55,498 bases of DNA, from IMG/VR virus record IMGVR_UViG_3300025889_000149, positions 1 to 55,498 of that record. One strand, 5' to 3'. Source of the stretch: a virus. The notes beneath the pieces are model-generated. The model saw only the letters and a list, made by a program, of their open reading frames with translations, was not told the origin of the DNA and did no database searches. Shown piece by piece: positions 8,809-17,001 of the stretch. Within the stretch, counting starts at the first letter, position 1. Each line of letters starts with the position of its first letter. Both the position numbers and the translations under genes were made by a program.

Positions 8809-8958
8809 ATGACAGTAGAATGTATTATACCATCATGGTTTGAAACCGTAAATGATTGGTGGTTAGATAATATTATAGATACAGATATGTTTTACAATGC
8901 TCTCAACTGGTTATTAAGAGAGGGCATAGCATCATGTAAAGATGCATTGTTAGCATAG
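8809..8958 (+). CDS. Single thaumarchaeal 'IPxW...WW' repeat protein (49 aa)
   Basis: The protein reads IIPSWFETVNDWWLDNII and ends LNWLLREGI. This matches the short module common in secreted proteins of marine Nitrososphaerota, usually 'IPxWVKNNAGWWADGxI ... FVxGIQYLIxxGI'. Here it stands alone with no signal peptide. It is a strong hint of the host lineage and may be a captured host module. A TATA-like stretch lies at 8777-8793. Confidence 0.6.
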   Translation: MTVECIIPSWFETVNDWWLDNIIDTDMFYNALNWLLREGIASCKDALLA

Positions 8959-8988
8959 CTTTAAATAATACTTAGTTCTATAAGAGAT

Positions 8989-9396
8989 ATGGGAATACAA
9001 ATACAAGGAAAGTATTCAGGTAATTGTAAAATCTGTGGTTCATCATGGGCTATTGGAGAATTGGTATGGTATCAGAAAACACCTAAAGCATTATGTGTTA
9101 ATGAAGAATGTTTCATTCAACAAGGTGGTACTAAAGATCAAGGATTCAAACCAGCATTTAGACCAACAGATCCTAGAAGTGTAATCATAACTAATGTTCC
9201 TCAAGTTAAAATTTCTAATGATACTTGTATGATTGCTGATTTATGGAGACAATATTTCAGACAAGCACATGAGTTAACAAAAGAAACATATCCACAGGAA
9301 GATGTAAATACAGATAGATTTGGTATGATTAGACAAACAATATTAAATCAACTAGTAAATCTAGCAGGCGTAATAGTAACTAGAGATAGAGAATAA
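8989..9396 (+). CDS. Unknown protein with N-terminal zinc ribbon
   Basis: A 135-residue protein with 'GNCKICGSSWAIGELVWYQK' and 'LCVNEECF', a zinc ribbon of the type often found at the start of phage DNA-associated proteins, then a helical C-terminal half. A TTTAAATAA box at 8960-8968 lies about 26 bases upstream. Function unknown. Confidence 0.65.
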   Translation: MGIQIQGKYSGNCKICGSSWAIGELVWYQKTPKALCVNEECFIQQGGTKDQGFKPAFRPTDPRSVIITNVPQVKISNDTCMIADLWRQYFRQAHELTKETYPQEDVNTDRFGMIRQTILNQLVNLAGVIVTRDRE

Positions 9397-9417
9397 GGTT
9401 TAATAAACCCATTTTTT
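9397..9417 (+). terminator. Hairpin plus T-run
   Basis: GGTTT and AAACC form a 5-bp stem with a 3-base loop directly after the stop codon, followed by six T. The same AT-rich DNA might instead act as the TATA region for the gene at 9428. Confidence 0.45.
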
Positions 9418-9427
9418 ATATATAATT

Positions 9428-9655
9428 ATGGAACATAGCGAACGAGCTAAAGAGGGAACAGAGAAACAAGTGAACAACATCATAAAATTTCTATCTGATC
9501 AACTTGATAACTATGAAAGAGAATTAAAACTCTACATGGATAGAGGATATATGCAGTTCAAAGATGCTGTTGAAACAAACATTCACATCACAAAAAAATC
9601 CCTTGACTATTACAAAAGACTTAGAGATGAATACAAAGCAGATGGATTCATCTAA
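9428..9655 (+). CDS. Small coiled-coil protein
   Basis: A 75-residue, almost entirely helical charged protein with heptad-like spacing ('VNNIIKFLSDQLDNYEREL'). No family is recognised. Its stop overlaps the stop of a convergent zinc-protein gene. Confidence 0.55.
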   Translation: MEHSERAKEGTEKQVNNIIKFLSDQLDNYERELKLYMDRGYMQFKDAVETNIHITKKSLDYYKRLRDEYKADGFI

Positions 9656-9789
9656 AACTCTTTTTTATATTTCCATTTTTTCATAAATTTATTTACATCA
9701 AGTCTACAGTGCTCACATAATAAAGCATTGTTACTATGAGGACACTTTACTTTTTCTTTTATTATATTTCTAAGTTCATTACTAATCAT
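9652..9789 (-). CDS. Small zinc-binding protein (45 aa)
   Basis: A 45-codon frame with CPHSNNALLCEHC, giving three Cys and one His for zinc, and a lysine-rich C-terminus. It overlaps the preceding minus-strand gene at 9782-9789, so the two are probably co-translated. Unknown function. Confidence 0.5.
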   Translation of the reverse strand: MISNELRNIIKEKVKCPHSNNALLCEHCRLDVNKFMKKWKYKKEF

Positions 9790-9889
9790 ATACACCATCA
9801 CTGCAATCAACAACAGCACCACAGTTAGGACATATCTGATGACACACTGTCATTTTATCCATCTCATAACCACAACGGTCACATTCCAT
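9782..9889 (-). CDS. Small double-knuckle zinc ribbon (35 aa)
   Basis: A 35-codon frame with CDRCGYEM and CPNCGAVVDCSD, a classical zinc ribbon similar to ones found singly in many phages. It lies 13 bases after the stop of the gene at 9903 and is likely in the same transcript. Confidence 0.6.
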   Translation of the reverse strand: MECDRCGYEMDKMTVCHQICPNCGAVVDCSDGVYD

Positions 9890-9902
9890 AATAAAAAAAG
9901 AG

Positions 9903-10241
9903 TTAAGATGTACTCTTTGGTGGGTACATACTTAAGGCTAGCATTTTTCTGCCAGTCTTTTCTGCTTCTCTCTCTACTACCCAAACGTCTAATCCATCGC
10001 TTGCATCTTTAGAGACACATTTCTCCACCACGTCATTCCAATATTCAGATTTCGCTTGACCAATAATTGTCTTACCAAATGAATGTCTAAGACCATCAGT
10101 GGTTGCCATCTCTGCAATATCCGAGCCCAATGCCTCAACGTATCTTACCTTAAAACTTTGGACTGTTAATTGGTCGCCTGCTTTAAGTGGTGTCGATTTC
10201 TCATACGTTTTTCCAGTATCGATTACTTCGGAAACGTTCAT
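9903..10241 (-). CDS. Unknown protein, possible OB-fold-like
   Basis: A 112-residue protein with a beta-rich middle ('KAGDQLTVQSFKVRYVE') and a C-terminal strand. It heads a small minus-strand operon with two zinc ribbons. The strand pattern could be an OB-fold, as in single-strand DNA-binding proteins, but no diagnostic motif is visible, so that is a guess. Confidence 0.6.
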   Translation of the reverse strand: MNVSEVIDTGKTYEKSTPLKAGDQLTVQSFKVRYVEALGSDIAEMATTDGLRHSFGKTIIGQAKSEYWNDVVEKCVSKDASDGLDVWVVEREAEKTGRKMLALSMYPPKSTS

Positions 10242-10273
10242 TGATAGTTAATACACAACGGTATTAATAAATG

Positions 10274-10381
10274 TTATTGAATTGTTATGTTATTATTGTG
10301 ACAATCATCACAACTAATCTTGCCTTTATGAATATGTAGTTGTTCATTGGAAGAATAACAACAGTGACATAGACCACGCAT
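10274..10381 (-). CDS. Tiny zinc-binding protein (35 aa)
   Basis: A 35-codon frame with CHCC and CDDCH knuckles separated by about 18 residues. It is divergent from the gene at 10417. A TATATTA box on this strand at about 10405-10411 lies near -27. Function unknown. Confidence 0.5.
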   Translation of the reverse strand: MRGLCHCCYSSNEQLHIHKGKISCDDCHNNNITIQ

Positions 10382-10416
10382 AATAGATTTAAATAGTATG
10401 TAATTAATATACCTTT

Positions 10417-10695
10417 ATGGAATGGGAGAAATTACCTAATGGTAAGTGGAGACCAAAGAAACATTTTAAGAAAACTGCTGATGGTAAATACGAATGGGAT
10501 GATCCTAGATACATGAAGATAAGAGATGAAAAAATGAAAAAGATTGTTTTATTCTGTGAGTATTGTAGAGATTACTATACATTATTAGAACCATGTGTTC
10601 ATCATTTACCTGACAACTATAGGAATCAAAAAATAAAAGAAGAGGCTTACAAACAATTAAGATATAAACAAATTAGAAACCAAGAAATAGATTAG
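10417..10695 (+). CDS. Small basic zinc-finger protein
   Basis: A 92-residue lysine-rich protein with FCEYC and a following C-x-HH ('EPCVHH'), a Cys2-Cys/His zinc site, then a basic helix. GATTTAAAT at 10386-10394 lies about 27 bases before the ATG. It may bind nucleic acid; this is inferred from charge and zinc site only. Confidence 0.6.
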   Translation: MEWEKLPNGKWRPKKHFKKTADGKYEWDDPRYMKIRDEKMKKIVLFCEYCRDYYTLLEPCVHHLPDNYRNQKIKEEAYKQLRYKQIRNQEID

Positions 10696-10731
10696 AAAGG
10701 TTAATAAGACGGGCTACCGTATGTCCAAACA

Positions 10732-11538
10732 ATGCGTTGCATAAGGAAAACAGTAGAACTTCCAAAGAAAGATTCTATAATTCACATGAGACCACTAGGA
10801 GATATTCATCTTGGTAATCTAGGGTGTGATGTGGATAAATATCTAAAGAATGTAAAGTTCATCGCAGATCATGCAGACCATATCACAATAGGTATGGGAG
10901 ACTACATAGATAATGTGATGGCTTATGCAAATGGTTCTATAGATAAGAGATGGAATCCAGAAACAGTTGACAGACAAATGTTAACTACCGAAGAACAAGT
11001 AAACTTCTTCGTTGAATCTTGGAAGCCAATAGCTGATAAAACATTAGGCATGCACTCAGGTAATCACGAATGGAAGACTATCAATCAAGAAAGATTCCTC
11101 AAAGATTTCTGTGACCCATTAGGATTGAGAAATCAATACTTGGGTAGACTTGGTTACACCAGTCTAACATTCACACATAAAGGCAAGGAGATTAGAAACT
11201 ATCTAATTCTATCCATGCATGGTGGTTACTCTGGACTACAAGCAGGGGGAGCTGTCAACAGAATGAAAGCCATCACTGGCGACTTTGACTGTGACGTTGT
11301 TCTTATGGGTCATAACCATGATACATGGGTAAGACCAATCATTAGAACTGGCTATGACCGAAAACACAATGTGCCTGTAGAAAAGAAAGTGTTAATGGGA
11401 AACACTGGAACATTCCTCAGAGGATATGAAAAAGGTATAGATTCCTATGTCGAAATCAATCCTAAAGAGGCAAAGAGAGTAGGTACTATTACTGTAACTT
11501 TCGACCCATACAAAGGAGATTTGTTTGGACATGACTAG
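10732..11538 (+). CDS. Calcineurin-like metallophosphoesterase
   Basis: A 268-residue protein with every signature of the family in order: GDIH (Asp24, His26), GD (Asp57), GNHE (Asn111, His112), a His in SMHGG (His163) and GHNHD (His193, His195). Two metal ions would be held at this site. Phage members are DNA exo- or endonucleases, or phosphatases. There is no partner SbcC/Rad50-like ATPase next to it, which argues against an Mre11-type complex. Its stop overlaps the next start. Confidence 0.9.
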   Translation: MRCIRKTVELPKKDSIIHMRPLGDIHLGNLGCDVDKYLKNVKFIADHADHITIGMGDYIDNVMAYANGSIDKRWNPETVDRQMLTTEEQVNFFVESWKPIADKTLGMHSGNHEWKTINQERFLKDFCDPLGLRNQYLGRLGYTSLTFTHKGKEIRNYLILSMHGGYSGLQAGGAVNRMKAITGDFDCDVVLMGHNHDTWVRPIIRTGYDRKHNVPVEKKVLMGNTGTFLRGYEKGIDSYVEINPKEAKRVGTITVTFDPYKGDLFGHD

Positions 11539-11797
11539 ATACAGTGGAAAGCCTATGAACTTTGAAGAAGATGTGCCAGTAGTCTGCAAAAACATGCCAG
11601 AAAATACTATCAAGTATAAAATCTACAAGTATATTATGAACTGTAAAGGTACATGTACGACATCAGAAGTTCACAAAGCAGTAGCAGTTACTTCTCCTAG
11701 AAGAACTATCGAAAAAAGAATTCTTGATTTATATAATCAAGGTCTTATAAAGCGTGAACATTGTCCATGTGGATGTGCTTACATATATAGAAAGTAG
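11531..11797 (+). CDS. Winged-helix DNA-binding protein with C-terminal zinc motif
   Basis: Residues about 25-75 form a winged helix ('YKIYKYIMNCKGTCTTSEVH', then 'RRTIEKRILDLYNQGLIKR'), as in MarR/ArsR-like regulators. A compact CPCGC follows at the end. The ATG at 11531 is preferred over a TTG two codons earlier. It overlaps the phosphoesterase stop, so they are in one operon. It is probably a viral regulator. Confidence 0.65.
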   Translation: MTRYSGKPMNFEEDVPVVCKNMPENTIKYKIYKYIMNCKGTCTTSEVHKAVAVTSPRRTIEKRILDLYNQGLIKREHCPCGCAYIYRK

Positions 11798-11864
11798 ATA
11801 TTATATTTCTTTTTATAATTCTTTGAAACAAATACTTAAATGTGGTGGGCTGATAACACCCTTT

Positions 11865-12011
11865 ATGTTCATTAATATTTGTTGGAAAAAAGACAATGAA
11901 GTATTTAAATCATTGATGCCTATGAATAAGGCTAGTGTTTTAGTCCAAGAACTAGAGAGAAAAGGAATTAAAACATGGTTTGAGATGGAATTACAGAACA
12001 GAAATTCCTAA
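11865..12011 (+). CDS. Small unknown protein (48 aa)
   Basis: A 48-codon frame with its own TATA box (ACTTAAAT near 11832-11839) about 28 bases upstream, which decides this start over longer upstream readings. The helix 'ASVLVQELERKGIKTWFEM' is the only clear element. No family is recognised. Confidence 0.5.
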   Translation: MFINICWKKDNEVFKSLMPMNKASVLVQELERKGIKTWFEMELQNRNS

Positions 12012-12035
12012 TCATTTTTTTATTTTTATTTTCAT

Positions 12036-12053
12036 TATACACACGTGTGTATA
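12036..12053. repeat. 18-bp perfect palindrome
   Basis: TATACACACGTGTGTATA reads the same on both strands and is followed by further CA repeats. It lies in the gap between convergent transcripts, next to T-runs, so it may be a binding site or a terminator stem. The 133-base gap holds no gene. Confidence 0.6.
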
Positions 12054-12144
12054 TACACACACTCTAGGCACAAAACCATATACACACATTGAAAAAACGC
12101 CTAATACACTTTTTTTATCTATACTTTTTTCAAAAAAAAATATA

Positions 12145-12282
12145 TTAATCAGAACATTTCTGAATACAATCTTTGATTATACTCAGTCTGTACTGATTAA
12201 CATCTTGTTCTTTCTCTAATCTTGCTAACACTTTCTTAAAATCTTTCAAGTGTGCTTCTCTGTCTGACTTGTTTGAATACAT
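12145..12282 (-). CDS. Small charged protein coupled to RadA (45 aa)
   Basis: A 45-codon frame whose ATG overlaps the radA stop (TAATG) and which ends just before a run of nine T, the likely end of the replication transcript. It is helical and charged. Tight coupling to RadA suggests it acts with the recombinase, but no motif supports a specific role. Confidence 0.55.
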   Translation of the reverse strand: MYSNKSDREAHLKDFKKVLARLEKEQDVNQYRLSIIKDCIQKCSD

Positions 12283-13289
12283 TAATCTTCTACGTTGTCT
12301 ATGCCTTTCTCATTTAATATGTATTCGGCATCTGCCATAGCATATTCTGGACTGTCTACCATTCTTGCTATTCTTTTCTTACCTGATTTCTTAAAGTATA
12401 TTCTATGTGTACTTGCATGACCTACAACATTACCCCCAATAGGTTTTATTGGATCTCCAAACATAGTAGCAGGGTCAGTTTGTACTTGGTTAGTAAAGAT
12501 AACTGTGCACTTGAAGTAATAAGTAATGTTCTTCAAGTGTGTCATTAATCTTTTGATTTGATTCTGTCTATCTGCTAGAGTACCCCTACCCAAATACTCT
12601 TCTCTGAACTGTCCAATAGCACCGTCAATGATAACAAGTCTAGGCTTGAAATCAATCATAGTCTTTGATAAATTATTGACAGTACCCATTAACAACTCTG
12701 TGTTTGGTGTGTAATAATACTTGATTCTTTCAAGTTTTTCCTTAGCATCTTCTTTATCTTCAGCATAACCTCTAGCCTTTAGTATTTCTAATATTCTAGC
12801 AGGCTTGAATGTATCTTCACAATCAATCCAAATAACATTCATGTCTTGACTGATTGCTTCTACTGTTAATGAGTTACAGAATTGTGTCTTACCACTACCG
12901 AATTCTCCATAGACTTCGTATGTAGCTTCAGGTTTAACACCACCATCCATAAGATTATCTACATCAGTACACTTTGTTCCAAGTGTAGGATAATTTTCTT
13001 GATACTCTAATAATTCCATAGTTCCCATGTCTGATTTTCTAATGTAACCATTATCTTCTAACAATTTTTGTGCATTGAATGACCATTGGTCTGCTTTCTC
13101 TCTACCTACACCAGTGATCTCTGCTATCTCAGCAGATCCTCTGACACAAATATCTAATATAGTATTAACACCAAATGCATTAAGTTTCTTTTCAGTTACA
13201 GCACCAACACCATCTAATTGTGATACTGCTAGTTCTATTTCAACTGGTTCACTTGTTTCTTGAGTTTCAATTTCTTCTACTTCAGACAT
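12282..13289 (-). CDS. radA: RadA-type recombinase
   Basis: This 335-residue protein has an N-terminal helix-hairpin-helix domain ('LDGVGAVTEKKLNAFG', residues about 25-70). The RecA core follows with Walker A GEFGSGKT (128-135) and Walker B LVIIDG (Asp222), then the L2-like segment around 'TNQVQTDPATMFGDP'. Length matches archaeal RadA (about 320-350). It forms filaments on single-stranded DNA and drives strand exchange, here probably for recombination-linked replication. It lies 24 bases downstream of the MCM gene in one operon. Confidence 0.93.
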   Translation of the reverse strand: MSEVEEIETQETSEPVEIELAVSQLDGVGAVTEKKLNAFGVNTILDICVRGSAEIAEITGVGREKADQWSFNAQKLLEDNGYIRKSDMGTMELLEYQENYPTLGTKCTDVDNLMDGGVKPEATYEVYGEFGSGKTQFCNSLTVEAISQDMNVIWIDCEDTFKPARILEILKARGYAEDKEDAKEKLERIKYYYTPNTELLMGTVNNLSKTMIDFKPRLVIIDGAIGQFREEYLGRGTLADRQNQIKRLMTHLKNITYYFKCTVIFTNQVQTDPATMFGDPIKPIGGNVVGHASTHRIYFKKSGKKRIARMVDSPEYAMADAEYILNEKGIDNVED

Positions 13290-13313
13290 GCAAAGTATAC
13301 ATCATCCTTATTA

Positions 13314-15263
13314 TTATGCCTTTCGGTATGTTCCATCGTTGTTTAATCTTACATGATTAAACCTTTCCCAATTACCAAATAGTTTCTTGGCTTCCATTGG
13401 TTCGTAACCATACTCAACTAACTTTCTCATAAAGTCTGTGAGGTTTACTTTACCATCCTCATTCTCACAATCAGACCATGCTCTCTCTGCTGTCTGTTGT
13501 TTTGTTTCCTTATTAGATGTACCTAGAACTGTTTGAATAGATCCAGATGATATACTTAGATTGAATGAACCATACATTGATTCAATCAACTCTTTAACTC
13601 TCATCACATCAGTAACCTCAACAAAGTCTTTTAACATTAACTTAGCATGTGCATAAGATAATCTAACCAATGCTTCTAATTGTCTAGTACCAATAGGTAA
13701 CTCATCATTCTTTGACTTTGCTCTCATGTCATTATAAATTTTAATTATCTCTGCTTTGACTTCCTCTGTTAGTTTTGGATTCTGTTCTTTTGCTAGAGTC
13801 ATTAATGCTACCAACTCATTCTCTTCTAATGGTATATGTGTAGTCTTTGATACATCATCTTCAAATGAATTAATAATATGACTAGCCTTTAACATATCCT
13901 CTGTCATATTTACAGTATCTTTAATCAACCATATCAAATCAAACCTTGATAACAATGGTGCTGGAATATCTACATTATCTCTCAATGATATATCATTGTC
14001 ATAGAATCCATACTTTGGATTGGCTGATGCAAGTATTGCTGTCTTAGTAGGTAGAGTTAATACAATACCAGCCTTAGCAATACTGACTGTCTGTTGTTCC
14101 ATAGCCTCATGCATGGCACTTCTATCATCCTTATTCATCTTATCGAACTCATCAATAAATGCAAAGCCACCATTACATAATGGTAACACACCAGCTTGGG
14201 CTACAAACCTATCATTAATCTTAACAATAGCGATAGTGAGTCCAGCAGAACTTGTACCTCTTCCAGATGTGTAAATAGATTTATGCGTGATACTATTTGC
14301 ATACTTTAACAACTCAGACTTAGCCATAGATGGATCTCCTACTAGAAAAATGTTTATGTCTGACCTCTTAGTTCCCTTTACACCACCTACTAATTGCAGT
14401 AGTATAGATAACTTTATGTCTTTCATACCATATATTCTAGGTGCAAAACTACTAACAATCTTCTCAGTATATCCATTTTCTTGAGCCATCTCTCTAAACT
14501 TTTTTTCTTGCTCTACTGTTGGTCTCAAATCTTCCTCTTCCTCTAGGTTATCAAGTGCAAGTATGTCAATGTATACATCATTCTCATTCTCTTTCATGTC
14601 AATAATAGACCTGAAGATACCAGTGATTCTTTTCTTCTGACCAGTAAAAGAAGTAGATACATCATTACCATATACCTTACCTACAAATGTAACTGGAGAA
14701 CTGTGAACAGCATCCTCTAATTGTTCTTGTAATAACAATGTCTGAACATCATCAGTAACAACACTGTTACTCTGCATAATCATCTTACATCTCTTACATG
14801 ATGGGTTAGGACATGTAGGCTGTTGTATTTTCTTTTCAAAGTCACACTTAACATCTTCTTGATTAAAACATTGTGGACATACAGCAGTGCCTTGTTTCAC
14901 ATAAGTCTTTGGTGCATCAGTTGCAGATATGATACAGTCAAATGTAATAACTGTATTCTCAAAGTGAGCACCTATATCATGCATAGATATTGGCTCTCTA
15001 CCAACAAGATTAATCTGTAAATCTGCAAATGTATTTGGCACATCAATATCATCATACACTTCTTCTAAAATACCATAAATAACATGTCTTAATCTTTCCT
15101 TAAAATCTACTGGACTCAAACCAAATACCATAGAAAAATCCTCACTCTCTACATCAATATTATATACACTGTTTGGTTTTAATGCAGAAATAACCTTAGA
15201 ATATTGTGGCTTGTTTAATATCTCTCTAATCTTATCACGCATGGCAGACTCTGTGTAACTCAT
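13314..15263 (-). CDS. mcm: MCM replicative helicase
   Basis: A 649-residue MCM protein. Its N-terminal domain carries a zinc ribbon (Cys129, Cys132, Cys151 and Cys156/159). The AAA core has Walker A GDPSMAKS (309-316), Walker B FAFIDE (Asp371, Glu372) and arginine finger LLSRFD (Arg440), with a C-terminal winged-helix-like end. It is the ring helicase that unwinds DNA at the fork, and the virus brings its own copy. No polymerase or primase is visible in this window, so these probably come from the host. The start overlaps the preceding stop (ATGA). Confidence 0.95.
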   Translation of the reverse strand: MSYTESAMRDKIREILNKPQYSKVISALKPNSVYNIDVESEDFSMVFGLSPVDFKERLRHVIYGILEEVYDDIDVPNTFADLQINLVGREPISMHDIGAHFENTVITFDCIISATDAPKTYVKQGTAVCPQCFNQEDVKCDFEKKIQQPTCPNPSCKRCKMIMQSNSVVTDDVQTLLLQEQLEDAVHSSPVTFVGKVYGNDVSTSFTGQKKRITGIFRSIIDMKENENDVYIDILALDNLEEEEDLRPTVEQEKKFREMAQENGYTEKIVSSFAPRIYGMKDIKLSILLQLVGGVKGTKRSDINIFLVGDPSMAKSELLKYANSITHKSIYTSGRGTSSAGLTIAIVKINDRFVAQAGVLPLCNGGFAFIDEFDKMNKDDRSAMHEAMEQQTVSIAKAGIVLTLPTKTAILASANPKYGFYDNDISLRDNVDIPAPLLSRFDLIWLIKDTVNMTEDMLKASHIINSFEDDVSKTTHIPLEENELVALMTLAKEQNPKLTEEVKAEIIKIYNDMRAKSKNDELPIGTRQLEALVRLSYAHAKLMLKDFVEVTDVMRVKELIESMYGSFNLSISSGSIQTVLGTSNKETKQQTAERAWSDCENEDGKVNLTDFMRKLVEYGYEPMEAKKLFGNWERFNHVRLNNDGTYRKA

Positions 15264-15574
15264 AGTCTTTTATTCACTTCCTTGTTTATGATATTACCTA
15301 TCTGTGCATGACGTTGTTGTAATTTCTTGAAGTCATTAGCCTCAAGTTTAGGCACAGTCTCTATCCATTGTTGTATGTTAGAAAAGAATAAAGGAACAGT
15401 CTCATCTTGTATTATAGTATCATTCTTTCTCTTTGATTTAACAAACTCTGTTACTGCCTGAGCAATAAACAAACTAAATGAAACATTTTCAGGTCTAAGA
15501 GATTCAAACTCTTTAAAAATAGACTCTACTTCTGCACTCATGTAAATATTTTTTCTACCATAGAATTTGGTCAT
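15260..15574 (-). CDS. Ribbon-helix-helix-like regulator heading the replication operon
   Basis: A 104-residue protein beginning MTKFYGRKNIYMSAEV, with the strand-helix-helix pattern of RHH regulators ('NIYMSAEVESIFKEFESL ... FSLFIAQAVTEFVKS') and a helical C-terminus. The ATG at 15574 is chosen because GTTTATAAT at 15598-15606 lies about 28 bases upstream; an ATG five codons earlier would put the box too close. A palindrome overlaps its start site, suggesting autoregulation. It overlaps the MCM start by four bases. Confidence 0.6.
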   Translation of the reverse strand: MTKFYGRKNIYMSAEVESIFKEFESLRPENVSFSLFIAQAVTEFVKSKRKNDTIIQDETVPLFFSNIQQWIETVPKLEANDFKKLQQRHAQIGNIINKEVNKRL

Positions 15575-15575
15575 G

Positions 15576-15599
15576 ATGTAAGTATACACATGCTTACAT
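15576..15599. promoter_or_regulatory. Inverted-repeat operator candidate at the replication operon
   Basis: ATGTAAG (15576-15582) and CTTACAT (15593-15599) are perfect 7-bp arms with a 10-base spacer. They lie between the TATA box and the start codon of the RHH-like gene, where a bound dimer would block transcription. Confidence 0.55.
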
Positions 15600-15607
15600 T
15601 ATAAACC

Positions 15608-15910
15608 TTATGTTGATTCATCCACAAGTTTTATTAACTTCTTAAGATTTTCTGGCTTAAATTTCTTCAACATCTCAACTGACTGATGATGTTTCTTACA
15701 CAATAATGCAAACCTATTTGGGTCTGATTTTATTACTGGTAGAACATATTCATTATAGGAATACGAATCTTTGAAATCAGAATATATTTTATCACTATTT
15801 AAATATCTTTTATGATGAAAGACAAACCACTTACCAAATTTTTTACCACATACATAACACTTACCGTCAAACTGTGGTAAAAATGCTACCTCTCTCTTCA
15901 TTTTATCCAT
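15608..15910 (-). CDS. HNH-like endonuclease
   Basis: About 100 residues from MDKMKREV. It has CYVCGKKF (Cys18, Cys21), a His pair in VFHHKRY (32-33) and CKKHHQSVE (Cys71, His74, His75), a zinc-stabilised HNH layout. The start is set by GTATTTAAAC at 15928-15937, about 22 bases upstream; the open frame extends further but lacks support. HNH nucleases in tailed viruses serve in packaging or homing. The role here is not determined. Confidence 0.65.
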   Translation of the reverse strand: MDKMKREVAFLPQFDGKCYVCGKKFGKWFVFHHKRYLNSDKIYSDFKDSYSYNEYVLPVIKSDPNRFALLCKKHHQSVEMLKKFKPENLKKLIKLVDEST

Positions 15911-15927
15911 TATTTCTTTCTTCACGA

Positions 15928-15937
15928 TGTGTTTAAA
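15928..15937. promoter_or_regulatory. Shared bidirectional TATA box
   Basis: GTTTAAATAC is placed correctly for two starts at once: about 25 bases before the plus-strand ATG at 15961, and about 22 bases before the minus-strand ATG at 15910. Confidence 0.45.
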
Positions 15938-15960
15938 TACTAGGAAATTAATATATTTAT

Positions 15961-16050
15961 ATGAAAAAATGTCCAAGATGTAAAAGTAATTTTGATGGAT
16001 TCTGGCAAGAATGTGATCGATGTATTCAAACTTTTTATCCTGAAACTTAA
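15961..16050 (+). CDS. Minimal zinc ribbon (29 aa)
   Basis: A 29-codon frame: CPRC and CDRC knuckles separated by ten residues, with little else. It has a TATA box at 15928-15937 and no untranslated leader. A protein this small is at the limit of certainty, but the two knuckles are well formed. Confidence 0.5.
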   Translation: MKKCPRCKSNFDGFWQECDRCIQTFYPET

Positions 16051-16091
16051 ATTAAAAAAACTATAAATTGTAGGCTGTTATAGATACAAAT

Positions 16092-16493
16092 GTGACTGAA
16101 ATTATAGGTAGAGGAGAGAAAACAGCATTAGCAATACTTAAAGAAATTTATGGAGAGAGAGATGATATTGAATACTTTACTCAATACAAATTTAAGGACT
16201 TATTAAAAGGAGAATGGGTAGATACAGTAACTGAGAGGCAAGAAAAAGAAACAATAGATATTGTAGTTAAAACACCAAGAAAAACAATAGCAGTAAGAAT
16301 ACAAGACCCACATCACAATGGTAGAATCACTGAAATGAGAGATAAAGTTCAACGTAAAACTTTGGAGTGGAATGAGGTGGCTGTTGTTGATTTATGGTTT
16401 CATGAGTCTCCAGAACTGTTCAAGGAAAAACTTAATGATCAAAGTAGAAATGAAGTTGTAACTATATTAAAATCATTAGGTGTTTATCCGTAG
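16092..16493 (+). CDS. Possible PD-(D/E)XK-like nuclease, GTG start
   Basis: A 133-residue protein whose middle reads 'ETIDIVVKTPRKTIAVRIQD', a strand-acid-strand arrangement like restriction-type nuclease folds, with Gln in place of the usual second acid, followed by a helix 'RDKVQRKTLEW'. The start is GTG: the neighbouring ATG is followed by a stop, and ACTATAAATT at 16060-16069 lies about 27 bases before the GTG. The nuclease idea is tentative. Confidence 0.5.
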   Translation: MTEIIGRGEKTALAILKEIYGERDDIEYFTQYKFKDLLKGEWVDTVTERQEKETIDIVVKTPRKTIAVRIQDPHHNGRITEMRDKVQRKTLEWNEVAVVDLWFHESPELFKEKLNDQSRNEVVTILKSLGVYP

Positions 16494-16738
16494 AAGTGAG
16501 TATTCTTAGTATCTTTTGGCTCTGATTCTTCAGCATCTTGTTGTTTTTCCATCTGACTATAGACAAAATGTTTTTCTTGTCTGATTTTTTCTCCTATCAT
16601 CATCATGGCTATGTCAATCTCAATGAAGTTAGCCTTTTTCTCAGTGAACATCTTATCAATATGGTCTGATACTGTATTGAATAGATCCTCTACAACATCC
16701 CACTTTGGAATATGTATTTTTTCTTCTTCTTCTGACAT
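16484..16738 (-). CDS. Unknown acidic helical protein
   Basis: An 84-residue acidic protein with helices ('WDVVEDLFNTVSDHIDKMF') and a charged tail. AGTTTAAATAG at 16762-16772 lies about 28 bases upstream. No family is recognised. It overlaps the end of the convergent gene by ten bases. Confidence 0.55.
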   Translation of the reverse strand: MSEEEEKIHIPKWDVVEDLFNTVSDHIDKMFTEKKANFIEIDIAMMMIGEKIRQEKHFVYSQMEKQQDAEESEPKDTKNTHFYG

Positions 16739-16758
16739 AATATCACTTTTATATGATT

Positions 16759-17001
16759 CTATTTAAACTTGTGCCTTAATTTTGAAATAATTGCAAGCGT
16801 AATTGCAGTAATTGGTATTAATTCTATCAAATCTATACCATATAATAAGAAATCTAATATTGGATGAACATGTGTGATAATTCCTAGTTGTAGATAGGCA
16901 TCCCCAGCCCATACAAAATGAGGTATTTGTAGATATAATATTATGGCTGTAACAAGCATTGATTCTGTTATATGTCTTTCATACCAGTCAAAAAACCCCA
17001 T
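16759..17001 (-). CDS. Small membrane protein
   Basis: An 80-residue protein with two or three hydrophobic segments ('MLVTAIILYLQIPHFVWA', 'ILDFLLYGIDLIELIPITAI') and a basic C-terminus, so it probably sits in the cell membrane. No lysis or pore motif is recognised; a host-derived membrane protein is also possible. Confidence 0.6.
   Translation of the reverse strand: MGFFDWYERHITESMLVTAIILYLQIPHFVWAGDAYLQLGIITHVHPILDFLLYGIDLIELIPITAITLAIISKLRHKFK

Noticed and set aside
10711-10720. GGGCTACCGT shared with the candidate RNA at about 28.9 kb
   Set aside because: A single 10-base match between two places is expected by chance in a window of this size.
11980-12219. Plus-strand reading of 79 codons after the gene at 11865
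   Set aside because: Composition is dominated by Phe, Ile and Thr from T-runs and CA repeats, and it is antisense to the RadA-coupled small gene that has a proper overlap and terminator.
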